A stretch of 46,953 bases of DNA from Planctomycetes bacterium UBA7888 (lineage in GTDB: Bacteria; Planctomycetota; UBA1135). Under the pieces are notes generated by a model. The model had not been told where the DNA came from and did no database searches. It was given only the letters and a program-made list of their open reading frames with translations. Shown here one piece after another: positions 26,444 through 34,440 of this stretch. The stretch covers positions 1 to 46,953 of the forward strand of contig DLRM01000027.1 of the NCBI GenBank assembly GCA_002500505.1, written 5' to 3'. Every line of letters begins with the position of its first letter. The first letter of the stretch is position 1. Both the position numbers and the translations under genes were made by a program.

Positions 26444-27739
26444 TTAGTGAGCAATGAGTTCTTGTTCGCGACGCGAGACTAAACCTTCGAAGAAGGCGTC
26501 GGCGCGGTTTTTCATTTGCGCTTCAGCGACAACTCGTTGGTCCATCATGTCCGACTCGATGAACAGGCTTGGGATTCCGGTTCTTTCCGTGAGGGCGCGG
26601 CGGCCATCTGCCAGGCCCGTTGAAACGGTACGGCAACTTTTAATTGGGTGGTACACCACACCGTCAATGCCAAATCCTTCAATCATCTCCTCGCACACGC
26701 GATCATGGTGGAACATGGAATCCATGGAATCGCGAACTGAAATGAGCGATCCCTCAGCCAGGCTGGCAACAGGGTCGGAAAGATCGTACTGGAAGCCTAC
26801 GTTGGAGCCGCCAGATGCGAACCAAAGGTAGGTCGAGTGGACAAAGGTCCCCTTCCACTCCGAGAACATTTCATTGAAGCGCCTGAAGATGGGGTAGCAA
26901 GGCACACCGACAAAAACAAGGCGCCACTCCTCTTCAGTCATGGTCCCGATGTTGTTAGCAACCTTGTATTCCATTTCTTCAACAAGATCTTGGAAGTACT
27001 TAGCGCCACGCTCATCCCCTCGAAGGCCATTTGCCACGCCGAGATAAATCGTGCCATCAGTCAATGCGTTAAAGACGGAAGGCTTGTTCCTGTTGAGCTC
27101 CAACAAGCTTTTCCAACCACTAGAAATCCCATTGGCGTGCCCCATAATCTCACGAAGCTTGTCAATGTCGAATTTTTTCCCTGTGACTTTTTCACAAACT
27201 GTAATTAGGTCACGGATTTGGGCTTCCACATACTTGCGGTCATTTTCAAAATCTTGGTTTCCTTGCCAAGTTTCACCGCCAGCAAAACGAGTTCCAGGGA
27301 CATCAATAGTCACCATAGGCATTTCGTACATGCGCTCCCAAGCTTCAGCCCACTTCAGGTAAGTGTTACATGCGTTCGTGAGAACCGTAATCGCAGGCTT
27401 AGGTATCTGCCCCATAGGATGTTCGCCACCTCGGAGCTGGGTGCCAATATCGGCCTTCACATACCCACAAATGTCCGGGGAGTAGCCGTGATCTTCTGCC
27501 TCTTCCAGGTACTCGTGGGCCACGCGGCGCACGGCTGTTTGAAGAGAGTTAATTTCAGGGAAAACAACTGGAAGGTCAAAGGATTTGAGAATCTCGTTAA
27601 AGCTCCCCATCACGAAGACATAGGCAGCGCCGCGCCCTTCGTCAGAAGCTTGATTGAGTTCGGCAAACCAATCGCGGAAAAGAGAGGCTCCCTCTTTGTT
27701 TCCGCGGCCGACGATGGTTTCTGGTATTTGTTCAGTCAT
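26444..27739 (-). CDS. bzdO: Benzoyl-CoA reductase / 2-hydroxyacyl-CoA dehydratase type subunit (BzdO/BcrB-like)
   Basis: 431 residues, the length of BcrB/BzdO. It belongs to the HgdB-like family, whose two core subunits hold [4Fe-4S] clusters and bind the acyl-CoA. Visible cysteine lines are TNACNTYLKWAEAWERM, VGVPCYPIFRRF and PIKSCRTVSTGLADGRRAL, followed by the family hallmark GIPSLFIESDMMDQRVV. MPMVTIDVPG is also typical. A GGAG lies eight bases before the ATG. It directly follows the other core subunit (14-base gap). Which acyl-CoA it reduces cannot be read from the sequence; benzoyl-CoA is the nearest known substrate by gene set. Confidence 0.88.
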   Translation of the reverse strand: MTEQIPETIVGRGNKEGASLFRDWFAELNQASDEGRGAAYVFVMGSFNEILKSFDLPVVFPEINSLQTAVRRVAHEYLEEAEDHGYSPDICGYVKADIGTQLRGGEHPMGQIPKPAITVLTNACNTYLKWAEAWERMYEMPMVTIDVPGTRFAGGETWQGNQDFENDRKYVEAQIRDLITVCEKVTGKKFDIDKLREIMGHANGISSGWKSLLELNRNKPSVFNALTDGTIYLGVANGLRGDERGAKYFQDLVEEMEYKVANNIGTMTEEEWRLVFVGVPCYPIFRRFNEMFSEWKGTFVHSTYLWFASGGSNVGFQYDLSDPVASLAEGSLISVRDSMDSMFHHDRVCEEMIEGFGIDGVVYHPIKSCRTVSTGLADGRRALTERTGIPSLFIESDMMDQRVVAEAQMKNRADAFFEGLVSRREQELIAH

Positions 27740-27753
27740 GGTGGTGGCTCCGA

Positions 27754-28920
27754 TTAGGCGAACAAGAGGTTTTCCATAAAGGTCTCGAGCTGAAGCTCGA
27801 GATCTGCAAAGGAGGATTGGTTTTCTTCAAACTCGCTAACAAAGAAAGGAATGCCCTCCTTGTCAAGCCCGTGAATGTAGGCAACTTGCTCTTCAAGACC
27901 AGGCTCGCACATCTTTGCAGCAGTCACAATGACGGCATCGGCCTTGGAATTTCGAACTCGCTCAATGAGCATATTTTCCTTCCGTTTACGAAGGTCGTGC
28001 TGGACGGGGCTGTATGAAGAATCTTCAACATAGGCATGAGCCAAATCTTGGAGAGGGTCCTCTCCGACAGGAATGTCGGAGAGTATCCAACGTAGGCCGA
28101 TGAGAAAATCATCGTCCACTACATAAGATGATCGCCCAAGCATTCGGACCATGTCAAAGGGAGGCTGCTCGCAAAATGCGCCTTCAAAAACAACGCGGAT
28201 GCGATCTTCTCTCTTGGTCTCTACCGTACGAATGAGAGGTAATGCATATTCGAGAAGTTCATTGTGCTCTTCGCGAGGCATAATGCCCGCAAGGGCGACG
28301 AGGGCATAAGCGTCCTCAGCGGCAATCTTTTCAGGATTGTCTCTCTTGATTTCGTAGAGCTCGCGGAGAAGTCGGCGGTTCTGATTGAAAACTTGGATTG
28401 AGTTACGCAAAGCTTCTTCCGTGATTTCCGCTCCACTCACCTTCTCAACCATACGCTTCAAACGGCCATATTCGCCTCGAAGGTAAGGAATTGAAGATAC
28501 TGAGTTTGGGTTCTGAGGAAGGTACAAAATCTCGCAAGGATAATCGTAATTCCGACCCCAAATAGCGCCCAAGTTTCGTGCCGCATCGCAAATCGGGTGG
28601 GTTACAAAGGCATCGAGCTTAACCTTTCCAGAAAGAGCGAACTCTAGGGAAGTCTTAATGATGGAACAAAGGTAACTTCCAAAACGAGAGTCTGCCTGGT
28701 CTGGCTGAATGTTCCCGCCATGAATTTTGACCGGCAACATTCCGGCAGCATGAGCAATTTCTTCGGGGAAATACACCTGGAAATGGCCGAGGACTTTGCC
28801 CCCTTGGTCGCGCCATTTTGCAACCGTGGGAAAATCAATGTTCTCGTACAGCTCACGGCACTGAAACAACACCTCGTCGAGGGGTTGGTCACGCCAGGAA
28901 TCAAAGACGGGTTCTTTCAT
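27754..28920 (-). CDS. bzdN: Benzoyl-CoA reductase type subunit (BzdN/BcrC-like)
   Basis: 388 residues from ATG 28920; earlier starts would overlap the TetR gene. Length and layout match BcrC/BzdN. Cysteines in family positions: GSYLCSIIKTSLEFAL, THPICDAARNLG, EGAFCEQPP and TAAKMCEPGLEEQVAYIHG. VLGHFQVYFPEEIAHAAGMLPVKIHG is the typical N-terminal line of this subunit. It is the first structural gene of the operon, seven bases after the TetR stop, so regulator and enzyme are cotranscribed. No ferredoxin, benzoate-CoA ligase, dienoyl-CoA hydratase or ring-opening hydrolase gene is in the window. Confidence 0.88.
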   Translation of the reverse strand: MKEPVFDSWRDQPLDEVLFQCRELYENIDFPTVAKWRDQGGKVLGHFQVYFPEEIAHAAGMLPVKIHGGNIQPDQADSRFGSYLCSIIKTSLEFALSGKVKLDAFVTHPICDAARNLGAIWGRNYDYPCEILYLPQNPNSVSSIPYLRGEYGRLKRMVEKVSGAEITEEALRNSIQVFNQNRRLLRELYEIKRDNPEKIAAEDAYALVALAGIMPREEHNELLEYALPLIRTVETKREDRIRVVFEGAFCEQPPFDMVRMLGRSSYVVDDDFLIGLRWILSDIPVGEDPLQDLAHAYVEDSSYSPVQHDLRKRKENMLIERVRNSKADAVIVTAAKMCEPGLEEQVAYIHGLDKEGIPFFVSEFEENQSSFADLELQLETFMENLLFA

Positions 28921-28927
28921 GTTTAGT

Positions 28928-29530
28928 TCAGCTTGGGACGGCGGTGGATACAGCACCGTCAAAGAAAAGATTCAAAATATGGTCTAACTTGGCCTCGGCA
29001 CCGGGAAATACTCGACCCGCATGAGGGCTAAGAGAAACCTCGACTAAGGCGACAAAGGACCAGGAAAGAAGGCGAGGGTCCGCGGCCTCGATTTCTTTGG
29101 CTTCTACCCCATCCCGGAGAATCTTCTCAACTTGTTCGGGAAGGGCCGATTGGTAGGCACGTATCAAAGAGGAGCGTGCGTCTCCTTCGAACACATTCAC
29201 ATCTCGGCGGACAAGCGAAATTATTTCGCGATGCCCACGAGGAAGATGGAAGTAATCCGAGGTCAAACGGCGCAAACGTTTGCGACAAGTGCCCGGCATA
29301 TCCACTGACTTTTGAAAGAGTTGCTTCTTCTCTTCAAGGTCAGCGTGAAGTAGGGCCAGATAGAGCTCTTCTTTCGATGAGAAGTGGTGGTACACCGCGC
29401 CCTTTGTTGCCTGAGCAGTTGTTGCAACTTGCTCCATGGTCACATCCGCAAAGTTTCGTTCTAGAAAAAGGGCCCGCGCCGCATCGAGAATGCGTGCTTG
29501 CGTAGCCGAGGATCGCTCTTGGACAGCCAT
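28928..29530 (-). CDS. TetR-family regulator, first gene of the reductase operon
   Basis: 200 residues. An N-terminal helix-turn-helix (residues about 11-57) shows the family pattern: RILDAARALFLERNFADVTMEQVATTAQATKGAVYHHFSSKEELY. The rest is a helical ligand-binding domain (FKSL/'LLSWSFVALVEVSLSPHAGRVF') with no recognisable ligand class. It is followed by the four reductase genes and preceded by a sigma70-type promoter and an 18-base inverted repeat just upstream of its own start. It is therefore probably an autorepressor of the operon, released by an acyl-CoA or aromatic compound (inference). Confidence 0.93.
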   Translation of the reverse strand: MAVQERSSATQARILDAARALFLERNFADVTMEQVATTAQATKGAVYHHFSSKEELYLALLHADLEEKKQLFQKSVDMPGTCRKRLRRLTSDYFHLPRGHREIISLVRRDVNVFEGDARSSLIRAYQSALPEQVEKILRDGVEAKEIEAADPRLLSWSFVALVEVSLSPHAGRVFPGAEAKLDHILNLFFDGAVSTAVPS

Positions 29531-29538
29531 AGAAAAAC

Positions 29539-29556
29539 ATACCGACTGGTCGGTAT
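29539..29556. promoter_or_regulatory. Probable TetR operator
   Basis: ATACCGACTGGTCGGTAT: eight-base arms (ATACCGAC / GTCGGTAT), perfectly complementary, around a two-base centre. It lies eight bases before the TetR start codon and about six bases after the -10 box, at the expected transcription start, where a bound dimer would block initiation. Form and placement are typical of TetR-family operators. Confidence 0.8.
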
Positions 29557-29562
29557 CTCTTC

Positions 29563-29590
29563 AGTATAGCCGCGACCCTCGAAGAAACAA
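29563..29590 (-). promoter_or_regulatory. Sigma70-type promoter of the tetR-reductase operon
   Basis: On the minus strand, TTGTTT (29590-29585) and TATACT (29568-29563) are separated by 16 bases. The -10 box matches the consensus at five of six positions. Transcription would begin within the adjacent inverted repeat, giving a leader of about 26 bases before the TetR ATG. Confidence 0.6.
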
Positions 29591-29706
29591 GACCCTGAGG
29601 GGCTTTTCTGAGCATATTTGAGCCAACAGCCCCTATTTCCCCTCTCCTCCCCCTTTCTCGGACGTGTTGAATTGGCTGTAAGTCTCCCCACCACCACACG
29701 AACCTG

Positions 29707-29733
29707 GAAGGGCTTCCCGGGGGGAAGCCCTTC
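29707..29733 (-). terminator. Strong stem-loop after modC
   Basis: GAAGGGCTTCC and GGAAGCCCTTC are perfect 11-base arms around a five-base loop, 24 bases after the modC stop. It probably ends the mod transcript. No T-run follows on either strand, so it may act as an mRNA end stabiliser or a Rho-assisted stop. The rest of 29591-29706 shows nothing recognisable. Confidence 0.6.
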
Positions 29734-29756
29734 TCAAACATCTTGACTCAATTACC

Positions 29757-30824
29757 TCAAGCCAAGAGCGCCACACTTTTCGCCTGAGCGAACACTTCCT
29801 TGCCCTCTTGGATACCTAAGGCAGAAACAGATTTCTTCGTAACTCGGGCCAACAAAGGTGTGCCTCCCGCATCCAACCGGACGGTTACTTGGGCAATCCC
29901 CAAAGGGGCCATTTCAAGAACCGTCGCAGGAAATATATTCAAGATAGAGGTGTCAGATTGGGGAGCCAAGGTAAGGCTAACGTCTTTGGCTGCGATGCGA
30001 AGTCGCACGGGTTCCCCGATTGAAAGGTCCTTGCGAACAACTGTAAACTTTCCAGCTGAAGAATCTAGATAAGTCAAATGAAACTCATCGTCATGTTCAG
30101 CAACGGTTGCGCTAAGCAAGGCTTCTGCCTCAGGCCCTTGAGCCAAAGGCAGATCCAGGCGAGTAAGCATTTCTTGAATTGGCCCGGCTTCTTCGGCAAC
30201 TCCACCTTCAACTAGCGCAAGGTGGTCAGCTAGACGGGCGACTTCATCCGAAGAATGGCTCACATAGAGAATGGGGATTTCTAATTCCCGATGAAGCGAT
30301 TCAATGTAAGGAAGAATCCCTTGTTTCCGTTTTTCATCCAGTCCAGCCAAAGGCTCGTCCATGAGCAACAACCGTGGGCTCACTGAAAGTGCCCGCGCAA
30401 TTGCAACGCGTTGCCGCTCGCCGCCAGAAAGCTCGTTTGGCATTCTGGAAAGCAAAGGAGTAATTCCTAATAGTTCTTTCACTGAATCAAGGGGGATCCG
30501 CTTTTCCTCCTTCGGTACTCGCTTGTGACCGTAATCTAAGTTTCCAGCAACAGAAAGGTGTTCAAAAAGACTCGCTTCCTGAAATACATAACCCACGGGA
30601 CGCTCATGTGGCTTTTTGTAAGAAGAGTCTGCCTGCCAAGTTGACTCGCCAACCTGTAGTTCTCCACCTTCAAAGAAATCCAAGCCCGCAATGGCGCGAA
30701 GAATCGATGTCTTCCCGGAGCCTGATGGTCCAAATAATGCCGTCACGCCTTTTGCAGGCAGGCTCAAATTTACTTTGAGTTGAAAGTCACCTCTTCGGAT
30801 ATCGAACTTGGCTCGGATACTCAT
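29757..30824 (-). CDS. modC: Molybdate ABC transporter ATP-binding protein ModC
   Basis: 355 residues. ATPase motifs: Walker A GPSGSGKTS (32-40), Q-loop YVFQEASLF, signature LSGGERQR (132-139), Walker B RLLLMDEPLAGLDE and the His switch YVSHSSDEV. The C-terminal part (about 285-353) is a single Mop/TOBE domain that binds molybdate (ILNIFPATVLEMAPLGIAQVTVRLDAGGTPLLARVT). This identifies it as ModC rather than a sulfate or phosphate ATPase. The gene overlaps modB by four bases (ATGA) and ends the operon at a stem-loop. Confidence 0.93.
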   Translation of the reverse strand: MSIRAKFDIRRGDFQLKVNLSLPAKGVTALFGPSGSGKTSILRAIAGLDFFEGGELQVGESTWQADSSYKKPHERPVGYVFQEASLFEHLSVAGNLDYGHKRVPKEEKRIPLDSVKELLGITPLLSRMPNELSGGERQRVAIARALSVSPRLLLMDEPLAGLDEKRKQGILPYIESLHRELEIPILYVSHSSDEVARLADHLALVEGGVAEEAGPIQEMLTRLDLPLAQGPEAEALLSATVAEHDDEFHLTYLDSSAGKFTVVRKDLSIGEPVRLRIAAKDVSLTLAPQSDTSILNIFPATVLEMAPLGIAQVTVRLDAGGTPLLARVTKKSVSALGIQEGKEVFAQAKSVALLA

Positions 30825-31501
30825 GATTTCACCATCCGAAATCTTCCGTTCATCGCATACACACCTGCAAGCATCACAAAGGACATGAGAAGCAAGCCAC
30901 CGGAGAGCCAGTGAGCCCGTCCATATTCCATCATCTCAACGTGGTCGTAAATCGCAATGGAGGCCACTTTTGTTTCGCCCGGGATATTGCCCCCAATCAT
31001 GAGCACAACACCAAACTCTCCAATCGTATGAGCAAAGCCTAGAACTGCTGCCGTCAAAAAACCTGGTCGGGCTAGAGGAAGTGCGACAGAAACGAAACGA
31101 TCCCATGGCGAAGCCCGAAGAGTGGAGGCGACTTCCAAAGGCCGGTGGCCCACGGCTTGAAAAGCATCTTGCAAAGGTTGGACCACAAAGGGCAGAGAAT
31201 AAATCACCGACCCAATCACCAAGCCCGTGAAAGTGAAGGCAAGAGAGCTTCCCCCGAGGGATTCGAACAATTTCCCAATCGGTCCATTGGAGCCTAAGGC
31301 CAATAGAAGATAAAAGCCCAAAACAGTCGGAGGAAGGACCAAAGGAAGAGCCACCACTGCTTCGACAAGGAACTTAAAACGCGAACGACTTCGAGCCATC
31401 CACCAGGCCAAGGGAGTACCAAGAAGAAGAAGCAAAACCGTCGAAACAACGGCAAGCTTCAGGGTAATTCCAAGGGCGAGAAAATCTGCTTCAGATGGCA
31501 T
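30821..31501 (-). CDS. modB: Molybdate ABC transporter permease ModB
   Basis: 226 residues, about five membrane helices. It shows the ModB lines LVEAVVALPLVLPPTVLGFYLLLALG, FTGLVIGSVIYSLPFVVQPLQDAF, the EAA loop ASTLRASPWDRFVSVALPLARPG, and FAHTIGEFGVVLMIGGNIPGETKVASIAIYDHVE, which is diagnostic of ModB. Its ATG shares one base with the modA stop (TAATG), so translation is coupled. Confidence 0.95.
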   Translation of the reverse strand: MPSEADFLALGITLKLAVVSTVLLLLLGTPLAWWMARSRSRFKFLVEAVVALPLVLPPTVLGFYLLLALGSNGPIGKLFESLGGSSLAFTFTGLVIGSVIYSLPFVVQPLQDAFQAVGHRPLEVASTLRASPWDRFVSVALPLARPGFLTAAVLGFAHTIGEFGVVLMIGGNIPGETKVASIAIYDHVEMMEYGRAHWLSGGLLLMSFVMLAGVYAMNGRFRMVKS

Positions 31502-32265
31502 TAGGGAAGGGAGTAACCAAACTCTTGAATGATGGAATGGGCTTCTTTTCCTTGAATGAAATTGAAAAACTTTCGAGCGGAAAGGTTATCGCTCAGCAGA
31601 ATGGCTTGTTGAAGAATAGGCGCGTGGTGCCTTTCAGGAATGTCCCAGGTTGTGCCAGCCTTCCCCGCTGGGAGACTCTTTTTTTGGGATGCTGAAATAA
31701 GCCCAAGTTCCGCGCTACCGCTAGCAACAAACTGGAAGGTCTGAGCAATGTTCTCTCCGAACACCAACCGCTTGTTCCACGATTCCCACAAATCGGAATT
31801 CTCCAGATAGCTTTTAGCCGCTTTACCATAGGGGGCAAGTTCAGGATTCCCTATTGCAAGGTGTGGAGTGGATGCTCGAAGGAGATGTTCCCGAGCCGAG
31901 GGTGCGGAGGCGACCTTCGAACTCCAAAGCACGAGGCGACCTTTTGCGTAAGTAAAACGACTACCGGGGACACCATAACCTTCCTTTTCCAATCGCTCAG
32001 GGCGAAGAGTATCCGCAGAAAAAAACGCATCAAAGGGAGCACCGTTTTGAATTTGGGAAAAATGATTTCCTGATGAACCTGATATCAGAGAAACCTTCTC
32101 CCCAGTCGCCTCCTCAAATTGTTGGGCGATGACAGCCATGACATCCCTAAAGTTGCTAGCAACAGCGACACGAATCCCCGTTTCAGGTTTGGCAGCACAA
32201 GATGAAAGAACTGCCAAGGACAAAAGCCCTGGCGTCAACAATCGTGGCCATGAGAATGCATTCAA
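31501..32265 (-). CDS. modA: Molybdate-binding lipoprotein ModA
   Basis: 254 residues from TTG 32265, with GGAG eight bases upstream. The signal sequence ends in LAVLSSCAAK, a lipobox, so it is tethered. The binding protein fold shows VAVASNFRDVMAVIAQQFEEATGEKV, SGSSGNHFSQIQNGAPFDAFFSAD, YAKGRLVLWS, AIGNPELAPYGKAAKSYLE and VASGSAELGLISASQ, all typical of ModA. It opens the modABC operon. No ModE gene or clear Mo-box was seen in the roughly 100 bases before it. Confidence 0.94.
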   Translation of the reverse strand: MNAFSWPRLLTPGLLSLAVLSSCAAKPETGIRVAVASNFRDVMAVIAQQFEEATGEKVSLISGSSGNHFSQIQNGAPFDAFFSADTLRPERLEKEGYGVPGSRFTYAKGRLVLWSSKVASAPSAREHLLRASTPHLAIGNPELAPYGKAAKSYLENSDLWESWNKRLVFGENIAQTFQFVASGSAELGLISASQKKSLPAGKAGTTWDIPERHHAPILQQAILLSDNLSARKFFNFIQGKEAHSIIQEFGYSLP

Positions 32266-32362
32266 GTCAGGAACTCCAACTGATTCCTCTAGATTCTACC
32301 TTTGCCGCCCACAAGCTAGTTTCTTGGGAACCTCACCTTTCGGGAGAGCTAAGATTCAAGCA

Positions 32363-33490
32363 ATGATTATCCCTTATCTCTGTTTGGCCCTGCTTCAGGA
32401 GCCCACCCCAGCTGAGCGCCAGCCCGAGGTGAATCTATCAGAGTCGGTCCAGCCCACTTCTCCTAAGGAAATGGCTGAAGTCCTTGGAATTAAAAAGATA
32501 CAACTCGCAACGGCTCCGGGGCTTGAGCTTTGGTGCGACGATTCCAAAATCATGAGAATCGTCCAGAAACCCCTCCTTGCGGCTTGGGAATTTGGCGAAG
32601 AACAATTAGGCCATTCCCCCCTTCGTAAAGGAGCCACAATTCGAATCGTTCTCCTGAAAGACGAGAAAGCTGTCCGCAACTACTACAACCTCCTTGTTGC
32701 TGAATGCAAGCGATGGAAGCTCCCCGCCCCTGCTCCTTCTTGGGCAGACTCTGTTATCGCCAGCGGCTCTGCCCACATGACTTTCCCCCCAACTGCCGTT
32801 CAATTCCTTCGCGTCGTTGGGAAAAATGAAATCTTGACCCGATCGGTCCATGACCTGGGCGTTGTCCGCATGGCCTCTGCGTGCTCCTATTCCGGGTTCG
32901 GCGTTCCCCCTTTCTTGAAGGAAGGATTTGCAGGAATGCTCATGAAAACTTTGAAGAAACCAAGCGCCATTGTCTCCCATAAGAATGCCGCTCTTGAATC
33001 CACCATCCAAGGCTATGGAGTTTTTGCGGGCATTGGTGCTGCCATGAACGATGCCTCGAATGCTGCAAGCAATTGGCCCAGCGTCATTAAAACTGCAGTT
33101 GACAAGATGTGGAAACAGAAAACTTTCGACCCCATGGAGCGAGTGGATTCCATTTTGCAAAGAACAGATGCCGAGTTTGCCCGATCAGACTATGCATTCT
33201 CTTGGGCAGTTTGTTCCTTTCTATTCGACGCCCATTACCCTTTCGGGGAAGCCGCCACGCTGGCCTTAGAAGACAAACGCTGGAAAAGTCCCATTAAGCC
33301 ACTTCCGCAAAGTCGGCGGACTGCTTTCCTCTTAGTCCTTCAGAACTTAAGAGACTTCCGCCTGGCTCGCGTCGACGCCGATGCGAGGGGAAAGCTTTTG
33401 AGAGATTATCTGCTTGAAGAATATGGAGAAGAGCCTAATCATCTCCACCGTTCCTTCTTGCATTGGACAAGAACGCGCATGCCCAAGTAA
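32363..33490 (+). CDS. Secreted protein, probable inactive gluzincin-like (DUF1570-type) relative
   Basis: 375 residues from ATG 32363; TAAGAT lies seven bases upstream, and the longer frame from 32129 runs antisense through modA. A short hydrophobic start (MIIPYLCLALLQ) suggests export. After a region with IRIVLLKDEKAVRNYYNLL comes VHDLGVVRMAS, where metallopeptidases of this type have HExxH, then GVPPFLKEGFAGML, where they have the third ligand Glu in 'WLxEGxA'. The Glu is kept but HExxH is reduced to HDLGV, so the zinc site is probably lost. The C-terminal half is helical (YAFSWAVCSFLFDAHYP). Family assignment is by eye and tentative. Confidence 0.65.
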   Translation: MIIPYLCLALLQEPTPAERQPEVNLSESVQPTSPKEMAEVLGIKKIQLATAPGLELWCDDSKIMRIVQKPLLAAWEFGEEQLGHSPLRKGATIRIVLLKDEKAVRNYYNLLVAECKRWKLPAPAPSWADSVIASGSAHMTFPPTAVQFLRVVGKNEILTRSVHDLGVVRMASACSYSGFGVPPFLKEGFAGMLMKTLKKPSAIVSHKNAALESTIQGYGVFAGIGAAMNDASNAASNWPSVIKTAVDKMWKQKTFDPMERVDSILQRTDAEFARSDYAFSWAVCSFLFDAHYPFGEAATLALEDKRWKSPIKPLPQSRRTAFLLVLQNLRDFRLARVDADARGKLLRDYLLEEYGEEPNHLHRSFLHWTRTRMPK

Positions 33491-33494
33491 GTTT

Positions 33495-34349
33495 TTGTTC
33501 AAATTACGCCTGAACCCTGGGACACCTTGGATGGTGGCTTCCGCAGCTTCTTTTGCTGTTATGGCAGCTGCAGCAAAAATGCTTCCAGATCTGCCCGCAC
33601 TGGAAAAAGTATTCTTCCGAAGTGTCCTCTCAGTATTCCTAACTTATTGGGCACTTCGAAAGGCTGGGGTTGCGATTCGCCCAAGGCGACCTGGCCTTCT
33701 TTTCGCAAGGGCTCTGTTCGGATTTGCAGGCCTGTGGTGTTATTTCGAGTCTATCGCTCGCATTCCACTGGGGACTGCGGTCACCCTCTACAACACGACT
33801 CCTCTTTTCGCCGCCGCTATCGGCTGGTTCTTCTTTCGGGAACAACTAACCAAGCTTCGTGCCGTTGCCCTCCTTGTTGGCCTTGGTGGAATTGCACTCA
33901 TCAAAGGTCTCTCTCCAGACCTTACTTGGGATGGAGTGTTCTTTGGACTTGGGACTGCCGCCTTCTCGGCATGCGCCTATTCCCTTGTTCGGGTTCTCAC
34001 GCGGACCGAAAACGCCATGATAATTGTTTTGGCTTTCCCATTATTCTCCATTCCGCTTGCCCTTCTACTCGGCTGGAATTCTTTTCTAATGCCGGCTGGA
34101 ACAGATTGGTTTTGGTTGTTGCTATTAGGGCTTGGCACACAAGGAGGCCAAGTATGCTTAACGCATGGCCTGAAACATCACACTGCATCCAGAGCAACTC
34201 AAATTGGGTTCGTAGGAGTGGTCTTCGCAATGCTTTTTGGCATTCCTTTGGGAGACGGTTTCCCTTCCCTTCCCCAGCTATTGGGGGCACTCCTCATTTT
34301 CTCTAGCCTATCTTTCGGTCGACAACAGAAGGGCAAGGAAACATGCTAA
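33495..34349 (+). CDS. EamA/DMT-family transporter
   Basis: 284 residues from TTG 33495; ATG 33531 is an alternative that begins in the first helix. About ten membrane helices in two EamA halves: WMVASAASFAVMAAAAK, 'KVFFRSVLSVFLTYWAL', 'FGFAGLWCYFESIARIPLGTAVTLYNTTPLFAAAIGWFFFRE' (the signature of the first repeat), AVALLVGLGGIALI, and a second repeat ending GVVFAMLFGIPLGDGFPSLPQLLGALLIFSSL. These inner-membrane proteins export or import small metabolites; substrate unknown. It follows the previous gene with four bases between stop and start. Confidence 0.88.
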   Translation: MFKLRLNPGTPWMVASAASFAVMAAAAKMLPDLPALEKVFFRSVLSVFLTYWALRKAGVAIRPRRPGLLFARALFGFAGLWCYFESIARIPLGTAVTLYNTTPLFAAAIGWFFFREQLTKLRAVALLVGLGGIALIKGLSPDLTWDGVFFGLGTAAFSACAYSLVRVLTRTENAMIIVLAFPLFSIPLALLLGWNSFLMPAGTDWFWLLLLGLGTQGGQVCLTHGLKHHTASRATQIGFVGVVFAMLFGIPLGDGFPSLPQLLGALLIFSSLSFGRQQKGKETC

Positions 34350-34440
34350 ACAAAATATTGCGCCTCTTAACTTTGTACTTCTTCAGAAAATATTCGAAGC
34401 AAAACACAACATCCTGGTTTCATTTCAAAGCAAGTCTCAA

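Noticed and set aside
29340..29741. Minus-strand frames over the tetR promoter region
   Set aside because: They overlap tetR in another frame and cover the promoter, operator and stem-loop. No protein character.
29757..32265. A direct functional link between molybdate uptake and the neighbouring reductase operon
   Set aside because: The BzdNOPQ type is an Fe-S enzyme without molybdenum, and the two units are separated by a stem-loop and separate promoters. Adjacency alone is not enough.
32129..32362. In-frame extension of the gluzincin-like gene
   Set aside because: It is antisense to modA, and the hydrophobic start with TAAGAT box is at 32363.
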